This document shows, piece after piece, positions 24,790 through 30,000 of a stretch of 30,000 nt of DNA. The notes under the pieces were generated by a model. That model was not told where the DNA came from. It saw only the letters and a list, made by a program, of their open reading frames with translations, and did not search any database. The position numbers and the translations under genes were made by a program. Positions within the stretch are counted from its first letter, which is position 1, and every line of letters begins with the position of its first letter. Location of the stretch: assembly GCA_905221605.1 (NCBI GenBank), contig CAJNDS010002081.1, positions 333,976-363,975 on the forward strand. The letters are read 5' to 3'. Origin of the DNA: Symbiodinium natans (taxonomy: Eukaryota > Sar > Dinophyceae > Suessiales > Symbiodiniaceae).

Positions 24790-25440
24790 CGCAAACCCCT
24801 AAGAAGAAGCCAACAAAGATAAAAAGGTATCGCAGCAAGCAAAATATCAGAAAGAACATGTTTTAGGGCTTAGGGCTTAGGGTTTAGGGATACGGATAGA
24901 AACAATAAGAGCCAGTCAAGGCAGAACCCATACACGAAAGAAAGAAGTAGCGAGCCAGTTCCATAAACATACATGCTGCAACAGCATAGGTTAAAGAGCC
25001 AGAGAGCAGCAGACCGAGATAGCCAGAGAAAGAGCCATAGATAATAACAGGGAACGAACAGGGTTTAGGGTTTAGGGTTGAGGGTTTAGGGTTTAACCAA
25101 GAAACGCCCAAATGCATACAAGCAGCCAAGCCCTGAAGTAACGATCCATGTAAAGAACCGGCCGCAAAGACAACCGGCAAGACCGCATATGATTGAGAAC
25201 GCAGAACCAATCCAAAATCACCGAACTAACGAACCAAAGAAACATCTCAAAAACGAATAACCAGCAAGGAAAAAACATTGGACCATAAGTATTTGAACAA
25301 AGAATCGGTCTAATTAACGGCATGCCAGCTAACGAAACAGCAATGAACCCAAACAAGAAGTGAAAAGTAGAGAAGCATCAGCGCGCACCGAAATAAAGGA
25401 CCTTCATACAAGACACTCGACGAAAAACATAGCCACGGAG
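24790..25440 (-). pseudogene. Hydrophobic, organelle-like segment broken by telomeric tracts
   Basis: Read on the minus strand this T-rich segment gives unusually hydrophobic frames: PLIRPILCSNTYGPMFFPCW then LFVFEMFLWFVSSVILDWFC (25330-25210), and MFFLIFCLLRYLFIFVGFFL (24859-24800). Composition differs from the GC-rich neighbours. TTTAGGG tracts cut it at 24863-24893 and 25060-25096 and bound it at 25443-25480. A nuclear copy of mitochondrial DNA is one explanation, but I do not recognise a specific gene. No single frame stays open throughout. Confidence 0.35.
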
Positions 25441-25442
25441 AT

Positions 25443-25578
25443 GAGGGTTTAGGGTTTAGGGTTTAGGGCTTAGGGTTCAGTCTTCAGGCACGGTCCATAA
25501 GGTCCCGACGGAGCGCTCCGCCACCCTCACAATTCTTGGGTTTCGGGTTTAGGGTTTGGGGTTTCGGGTTTAGGGTTC
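25443..25578. repeat. TTTAGGG tracts
   Basis: Tracts at 25443-25480 and 25536-25578, same orientation. Confidence 0.9.
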
Positions 25579-25612
25579 CGGTGCCACGTGCTGGTCCAAA
25601 CCATCTGAAAAG

Positions 25613-25673
25613 CCCTAAACCCTAACCCCGAACCCCAACCCTTAAACCCTAAACCCTCAACCCTAAACCCCTC
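25613..25673. repeat. CCCTAAA-type tract
   Basis: About eight variant units, 15 bp before the next exon candidate. Confidence 0.85.
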
Positions 25674-25688
25674 GAAACCGGAGCTCAG

Positions 25689-25735
25689 GTACAAGCAAGG
25701 CTCCTCAGAGGAGGTGATCGACGAGTGGCTGCCTG
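25689..25735 (+). CDS. Exon: YKQGSSEEVIDEWLP
   Basis: Acceptor GAGCTCAG|G, coding YKQGSSEEVIDEWLP, and a consensus donor CTGCCTG|GTGAGA. CCCTAAA upstream, TTTAGGG (25793-25820) downstream. Short but among the best-bounded exons. Product unknown. Confidence 0.55.
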
Positions 25736-25792
25736 GTGAGATGCCCTGCTTTCTGAGCCACTGCTCTGTGGCTCGGTAGGGCCTTGGGAGAT

Positions 25793-25880
25793 AGGGTTTA
25801 GGGTTTAGGGTTTAGGGATATTTCATGCGTTCACTTATTGGGTTTAAAGGTATAGGGTTTATTTAGGGTTTAGGGTTTAG
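25793..25880. repeat. TTTAGGG tracts
   Basis: Tracts at 25793-25820 and 25858-25880. GCTCTGTGGCTCGGTAGG (25763) and GTGCTCGGTGGCTCGGTAGG (25880) flank them, a local duplication. Confidence 0.85.
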
Positions 25881-26022
25881 TGCTCGGTGGCTCGGTAGGC
25901 CATTTGGTCACTTCTCTAGAATATGGTCCTTTTTTTGGGGGTTGCTATTTGTAGGCTGTATTTAGGGTACTCAAAAAGGGGACCATAATGTTGAGAGCTC
26001 ACCATGTTCATTTTTTCCTTTC

Positions 26023-26110
26023 TTGAGCTTAGGAGGATCAGGTTCAGGAAATAGTCTTTCAGAGGGTTTTAAAGGCTGCCCAGCCCAAGGTGGTTGATGC
26101 CCATCAGGGA
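26023..26110. repeat. M5 element, uninterrupted copy
   Basis: GGAGGATCAGGTTCAGG...TTTCAGAGGGTTTTAAAGGC, aligned with 11396-11475. Confidence 0.6.
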
Positions 26111-26210
26111 AGAGTTTTCGGCCTCACGACCGGGGTGAACTACACGCTGCTTGGTAGCCCAGTGGTACCCTATACCCTTTTTTTTTGGTGCTCTGGGTTC
26201 CCTTATCAAG

Positions 26211-26303
26211 CAACCCTAAACCCTAACCCTAAACCCTAAACCCTAAACCCTAAACCCTAAACCCTAAACCCTAAAACCTAAACCCTAAACCCTAAAACCC
26301 TTA
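26211..26303. repeat. CCCTAAA tract
   Basis: About thirteen units, abutting M6-like GGTTCCCTTATCAAGC. Confidence 0.9.
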
Positions 26304-26324
26304 TTATGAGATGGCTACTGGGCT

Positions 26325-26443
26325 ACCAAGGCTGGGAGCACTCGAGCTGTCCAAGATGGGCGACACGGACCGCCCCAGCCTCCGACTCTCAACTGGGCCG
26401 TTGCAGACTCTCGCCTTGGCTTTGGAGCACGAAACAGCAAAAC
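26325..26443 (+). CDS. Exon-like island
   Basis: After GCTACCAAG| it reads LGALELSKMGDTDRPSLRLS then TGPLQTLALALEHETAKL, with coding character. CCCTAAA upstream. Confidence 0.4.
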
Positions 26444-26500
26444 TTGGGGGATTCCCCCTTATGCTTAACAGGACTCCTTGATAGGGATTATGATAGGGGG
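26444..26500. mobile_element. M2 element, short copy
   Basis: Ends TTGGGGGATTCCCCCTTAT and ATAGGGGGGGGAACCCAA are imperfect inverted repeats. The core CTTAACAGGACTCCTTGATA resembles the M2 core. Confidence 0.6.
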
Positions 26501-26559
26501 GGGAACCCAAAACCCCAAACCCCAGTGTTGCGAGCAAGACCTCCGCGCATCGAGGAGCC

Positions 26560-26695
26560 TAAACCCTAAACCCTAAACCCTAAACCCTAAACCCTAAACC
26601 CTAAACCCTAAACCCTAAACCCTAAACCCTAAACCCTAAACCCTAAACCCTAAACCCTAAACCCTAAACCCTAAACCCTAAACCCTAAACCCTAG
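26560..26695. repeat. CCCTAAA tract
   Basis: About nineteen perfect units. Confidence 0.95.
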
Positions 26696-26697
26696 GA

Positions 26698-26812
26698 GCC
26701 TTCTCCCGCGCGTCAGCCCCTCCGAATCGGTGGTGTCCCCCAGCGCCTCGGGCACCGGACCTCTGCAGCAGCGGCTTCACGTCCTGCTCCCCGATGCCAG
26801 GCTAGGATCCAA
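26698..26812 (+). CDS. Exon-like island: Ser/Pro-rich
   Basis: One frame reads LLPRVSPSESVVSPSASGTG then PLQQRLHVLLPDARLG. Directly after a CCCTAAA tract. A short TTTAGGG lies at 26820. Confidence 0.4.
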
Positions 26813-26837
26813 TTCCCTTGTTTAGGGTTCAGGTTCC

Positions 26838-27005
26838 CTAAACCCTAAACCCTAAACCCTAAACCCTAAACCCTAAACCCTAAACCCTCAACCCTAAACC
26901 CTAAACCCTAAACCCTAAACCCTAAACCCTAAACCCTAAACCCTAAACCCTAAACCCTAAACCCTAAACCCTAAACCCTAAACCCTAAACCCCAAGCCCT
27001 GAACC
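26838..27005. repeat. CCCTAAA tract
   Basis: About 23 units. Confidence 0.95.
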
Positions 27006-27114
27006 CCAAAGTGTCAACGTGAAGCGGCAGGCGGCTCTATCTCCTCGAAGGTGCGGCCCGCATCTCCTGCGGCTTTGTCTTGCCCCAAGCCCTACACCCT
27101 GGGAGATGGGTATT

Positions 27115-27175
27115 CAGGGTCTAGGGTTTAGGGTGAAAGGTTCTAGGGTTTGGGGCTTAGGGTTTAGGGTTTAGG
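27115..27175. repeat. TTTAGGG-like tract
   Basis: Variant units. The island before it (27011-27095) is GC-rich with an open frame (GVNVKRQAALSPRRCG) but no clear limits. Confidence 0.75.
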
Positions 27176-27179
27176 ATTC

Positions 27180-27916
27180 CAGAAGTCAGGGGGTTAGGGT
27201 CTCCAACAGTGAGAGAGCGACAATCTACTGAGGCATGTTTGCAGCTTGTTTCTAAGCATTCGTGCATGGCTTGTCACCATTCTGCTCCTGCAACCACGTC
27301 TTTAAAATCGGTCCATATAGGTCCGCGCACATTTTCCAAGAGAGTTGAAAGCTAAGAAGCTACGTTAGCTATGCACGATTAAAGACACGACTTTTATTTT
27401 TGTGCGGATGACCCATGGTGAAAGCAACATCCGATGGTGAAGATGTAGAAGAGCCACAACTCTTGGGCGCTTTCGAAGCGCGCAGCCCGTGAGCTCGATA
27501 TAGACGGCCTGGACAGTGGCAGGCCCTAATGGGCCCGAACCCCCACCCCCCCATGGTCCTCCCATCGCCGACCACTGATCCCGGACATCTTCTTTCACAA
27601 GCTTATCGGGCGAAGTCTGTCACATGATGAGGGTCCCTGGACGAAAGCCACAACACGGGAGGCGACTGACCAGCAGTCTCGACCCCTTCGTTGTTCTCGT
27701 CGCCAGCTTTGACGTTTGGGCTTGGGGGCGTCTGGACGTGCTTGTGTCTTTATGCGCAGAGCGCCCCTCAACAACATTTTGATGTTCCGGGTTCTTCTTT
27801 CGTGCGCAAACGCTTTCTTTGTTTCTGTCCTGGAAGGTGATGCTGGCTGGCTCCTGGCTACGCCGCTTGGCTGAGAGGGCATGACCCGAAATGTGTTGGG
27901 GTTTTGGGTTCAGGTT
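27180..27916. other. Unassigned stretch
   Basis: No telomeric tracts. Several minus-strand open frames of 68-106 codons overlap one another, none recognisable. Nothing further can be supported. Confidence 0.35.
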
Positions 27917-28003
27917 GGGATGTTCCCCTGATAGTAGCAATCCTTAGTAGGGATTACCCCCGTTATAATCTTTAAGGACTGTTAGTGTAAGGGTGAACAT
28001 CCC
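27917..28003. mobile_element. M2 element, complete copy (87 bp)
   Basis: Inverted ends GGGATGTTCCCCT / AGGGTGAACATCCC, with a core containing CAATCCTTAGTAGGGATTA and TTTAAGGACTGTTAGTGTAA. Non-coding, MITE-like. The flank AATAGAATCCTG follows at 28092. Confidence 0.75.
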
Positions 28004-28106
28004 AGAAAGCAGCGAGGGCACGAAAGGGAGGTTCCAATGGCAGTCCTACATAGGGATTTGCGAAAAATGGGTGCCCTTCATATACCCCCCAAATAGAATC
28101 CTGTAA

Positions 28107-28220
28107 ACCCTAACCCTAAACCCTAAACCCTAAACCCCAAACCCTAAACCCTAAACCCCAAACCCCTAAACCCTAAACCCTAAACCCCAAACCCCTAAAC
28201 CCCTAAACCCCCAAACCCCC
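28107..28220. repeat. CCCTAAA tract
   Basis: About sixteen units, with CCCCAAA and CCCCTAAA variants. Confidence 0.9.
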
Positions 28221-28228
28221 ACATCTCG

Positions 28229-28310
28229 CAGCCCCACTCGAAGCGACAGGTGCAGCGAGCAGCAGCGCAGCCGCCAGGAGAGCTTGCTCAGGCCACAGGT
28301 GCCTCAACTA
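28229..28310 (+). CDS. Exon-like island: Gln/Ala-rich
   Basis: After ATCTCGCAG| it reads PHSKRQVQRAAAQPPGELAQ then ATGAST. CCCTAAA upstream, TTTAGGG (28333-28385) downstream. Confidence 0.4.
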
Positions 28311-28332
28311 GGCCCTTGTTCCCCTTTGTTTT

Positions 28333-28385
28333 TAGGGTTTGGGGTTCAGGGTTTAGGGTTTAGGGTTTAGGGTTTAGGGTTTAGG
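28333..28385. repeat. TTTAGGG tract inside an M6 copy
   Basis: M6-like GTTCCCCTTTGTTTTTAGGG precedes it and TACTAGGACCCAGAG...TTCCCCTTTTTGAGGG follows. Confidence 0.8.
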
Positions 28386-28500
28386 GCTACTAGGACCCAG
28401 AGTAGGCCCTAATTCCCCTTTTTGAGGGTTAAGGTTCCCTTACGAGCACCTTTAAACCAAAAAGGTTTGTATTCCTAGGGTTACTCTTGGGTCTAGTCCA
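28386..28500. repeat. Dispersed element M6
   Basis: CTACTAGGACCCAGAG, AAGGTTCCCTTACGAGC and GGGTTACTCTTGGGTC match 22379-22500. Confidence 0.65.
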
Positions 28501-28689
28501 GGAAAAAATCACAGGATTCAGGGATTTAAGTTTTGGGTTTGGGGTTTATGGCTTAGCCGGGTGTTGGTTGTTGCATTTCGAGTCCAAGCAGTTTGTGTTG
28601 AATCGAACCTTTAAGTGGAGCTCGAATCACCCACCAATGTCGTATGTCATCCTGGTCATAGACGCTTATCGCATCACCAGGGAAGTGTA

Positions 28690-28855
28690 GAAAACAGTCC
28701 ACACCGCACAAGTGGAGAGAAAACATCCGGCCACAACCTGGAGAGAACACATCTATCCACAGAAACGGAAAGAGACAGTTCGAACCAGAACCAGTGAAAA
28801 TTCAATCCCAGCAGCGGGAAGACACAGTCAAACCGCAAGCGGAGAGAACATGTCG
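28690..28855. repeat. Degenerate ~26-bp tandem repeat
   Basis: Six or so units of the form CACAA(N)GTGGAGAGAACACATC. A second short array based on GTGCCAATGCCCACGAAGTT follows at 28905-29020. Confidence 0.6.
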
Positions 28856-29072
28856 ACTAGGGGGGGGGGGGAAGAAAAACCCATCCGATGCTGTTGGGAG
28901 TTTTTGTGCCAATGCCGGAGTGTTTCTTGCCGCGGCCCACACAGTTTTGTTGTGCCAATGCCCACGAAGTTTGTGCCATGCCCACGACGTTTGGCGCCAA
29001 TGACGCCCGTGCCCGCGAAGTCGCTTTAAACAAGTATGTGAACTTTGATCATCCTACATCTACATTTATGCG

Positions 29073-29107
29073 AGGGTTTAGGGTTTAGGGTTTAGGGTTT
29101 AGGGTTT
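29073..29107. repeat. TTTAGGG tract
   Basis: Five units. Confidence 0.9.
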
Positions 29108-29138
29108 CGGGGCTCCGTGTCGAGCCTTTGGACTCGAG

Positions 29139-29209
29139 GCTTGGTGGAGGCTGCCCATGGAGCTCTGGGCCAAAGTGCTCCTCTTCCTGCCTTTTGGGAA
29201 GCAGCTACG
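29139..29209 (+). CDS. F-box-like exon
   Basis: After GGACTCGAG| it reads AWWRLPMELWAKVLLFLPFG then KQLRRI. LPxELWxxVLxFLPF resembles the start of an F-box, a Skp1-binding motif of ubiquitin-ligase substrate adaptors. The frame then runs into the TAG of the telomeric unit (29217-29219), so a donor is expected just before it. TTTAGGG (29215-29300) follows. Only about half an F-box is seen. Confidence 0.5.
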
Positions 29210-29214
29210 ACGGA

Positions 29215-29300
29215 TTTAGGGTTTAGGGTTTAGGGTTTGGGGTTTAGGGTTTGGGGTTTAGGGTTTAGGGTTTGGGGTTTAGGGTTTAGGGCTTGGGGAT
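29215..29300. repeat. TTTAGGG/TTTGGGG tract
   Basis: About twelve units. Confidence 0.9.
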
Positions 29301-29365
29301 GCTTCCAGGCCTACTCCGCTACCCCTGATCCCCGAATTCCTTGCCAAGCCTGGAATTTTCTAGCC

Positions 29366-29392
29366 GGGGTTTAGGGTTTAGGGTTTAGGGTT
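29366..29392. repeat. TTTAGGG tract after TCTAGCCGGGG
   Basis: The junction TCTAGCCGGGGTTTAGGG occurs here and again at 29537, which suggests a local duplication. Confidence 0.85.
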
Positions 29393-29408
29393 TCTCAACT
29401 CTGCGCAG

Positions 29409-29540
29409 GTTTGGACCCAGCTACAGCCGCCCAAAGGGCAAGACCAGAGCGGGCTATGGGCGTGGCCAAAAGTTTCAGCCGCCATGGCAGAGCCAAGGGT
29501 TTTGAGCAAGCTGCACCCTGGGGAGCCTGGATGTCTCTAG
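29409..29540 (+). CDS. Exon-like island
   Basis: After CTGCGCAG| it reads VWTQLQPPKGQDQSGLWAWP then KVSAAMAEPRVLSKLHPGEP. TTTAGGG on both sides. May belong with the F-box-like exon. Confidence 0.35.
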   Translation, partial: VWTQLQPPKGQDQSGLWAWPKVSAAMAEPRVLSKLHPGEPGCL

Positions 29541-29544
29541 CCGG

Positions 29545-29578
29545 GGTTTAGGGTTTAGGGTTTAGGGTTTAGGGTTTT
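29545..29578. repeat. TTTAGGG tract
   Basis: Five units. Confidence 0.9.
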
Positions 29579-29582
29579 TAAT

Positions 29583-29682
29583 GGTCCAGGTTGCGGCAGA
29601 AGGAGAAGGAGGTCGAGGTGCGGTTGCTTTCATAGAACATCCTGCACCTGGCAAGAGTCGTGGGGCACCAAAACGCAGGTGA
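29583..29682 (+). CDS. Exon-like island, weak
   Basis: One frame reads VQVAAEGEGGRGAVAFIEHP then APGKSRGAPKR. A minus-strand frame is also open. Confidence 0.25.
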
Positions 29683-29758
29683 CGCAACGCGCATGTGCCC
29701 CGAGCCTCATCGTGTGATGGTCCCCACCATGTGACGTTCCCACCGTGTGTTCTACGAA

Positions 29759-29850
29759 TTGCAATAGAACCCACAAAAAATGAAAACAGTTCTTCCTTAT
29801 AAGGTAATATAGGGAGTTTTATTCTTTCTTTTTTGGGGGTTCTTAAGCAA
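29759..29850. mobile_element. M1 element, complete copy (92 bp)
   Basis: Ends TTGCAATAGAACCC / GGGGGTTCTTAAGCAA, with the core TTCTTCCTTATAAGG and AATATAGGGAG as in the other copies. Confidence 0.75.
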
Positions 29851-29867
29851 AAAGTAGTGATGTTCCC

Positions 29868-29945
29868 ACCATGGCACTGCGCCAGAGTTCAGCTGGGCCA
29901 GGAAGTTCGCAACAGAGTCATGTCCACCAGAGAGCGCGCAGCCCT
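29868..29945 (+). CDS. Exon-like island at the right edge
   Basis: One frame reads HCARVQLGQEVRNRVMSTRE then RAALR. TTTAGGG (29948-29970) follows directly. Confidence 0.3.
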
Positions 29946-29947
29946 CA

Positions 29948-29970
29948 GGTTTAGGGTTTAGGGTTTAGGG
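29948..29970. repeat. TTTAGGG tract
   Basis: Three units. Another begins at the last bases of the window. Confidence 0.85.
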
Positions 29971-30000
29971 GTGGCCGGCCAGATCAATTGTCGGGTTTAG

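Noticed and set aside
24884-25356. Named mitochondrial gene (cob or cox)
   Set aside because: Hydrophobicity and composition suggest an organelle origin, but I could not match any motif of these proteins, so no gene name is given.
28690-29020. CRISPR-like array
   Set aside because: Units are degenerate, spacing is irregular, there are no cas genes, and the DNA is eukaryotic.

Overview
This is nuclear DNA of a eukaryote. The telomere-type heptamer CCCTAAA/TTTAGGG occurs in about 80 short tracts, in both orientations, across the whole 30 kb. There are no operons, no intact bacterial-type genes, and no rRNA or tRNA that I could recognise. The most likely source is a dinoflagellate or close relative: the TTTAGGG repeat, GC-rich coding pieces, inferred introns with GC or GA as well as GT donors and AG|G acceptors, and many small palindromic elements all fit. 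No single marker proves it, and other TTTAGGG lineages (plants and green algae, other alveolates, cryptophytes) are not excluded. The window is interstitial, not a chromosome end.

The GC-rich 'islands' of 30-150 bp between telomeric tracts look like exons. Read by hand on the + strand, ten of them (396-10339) join in phase into the core and C-terminus of a 2-oxoglutarate/Fe(II) oxygenase-like protein (gene A), ending in a TAG. A second chain of eight (11258-13684) joins in phase into an alanine/arginine-rich helical protein (gene B). Shorter chains follow at 17352-18017, 20414-20662 and 22235-22888. Single exon-like pieces include one with an Asp-box-like motif (23630) and one resembling an F-box (29139). 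Nearly all read on the + strand.

The telomeric tracts lie in the introns and are polarised. In 20 inferred introns the tract nearest the 5' end is TTTAGGG and/or the tract nearest the 3' end is CCCTAAA. Only two long introns (1 and 2 of gene A) have mixed interiors. A transcript of such an intron carries (UUUAGGG)n near its start and (CCCUAAA)n near its end, which are complementary. Exons therefore sit where CCCTAAA switches to TTTAGGG. I regard this as the candidate undescribed system.

The rest of the intronic and intergenic DNA holds at least six families of short dispersed elements, several with terminal inverted repeats and one with a second palindrome nested inside. It also holds a roughly 184-bp tandem repeat (5745-6269), many microsatellites, G/C homopolymer runs at 2403-3202 that may be assembly noise, and a hydrophobic organelle-like segment (24790-25440) cut by telomeric tracts. 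At 16454-16508 a 41-bp telomeric tract is flanked by a 7-bp direct repeat inside one element, a footprint of insertion. All exon limits were set by eye and need transcript data.
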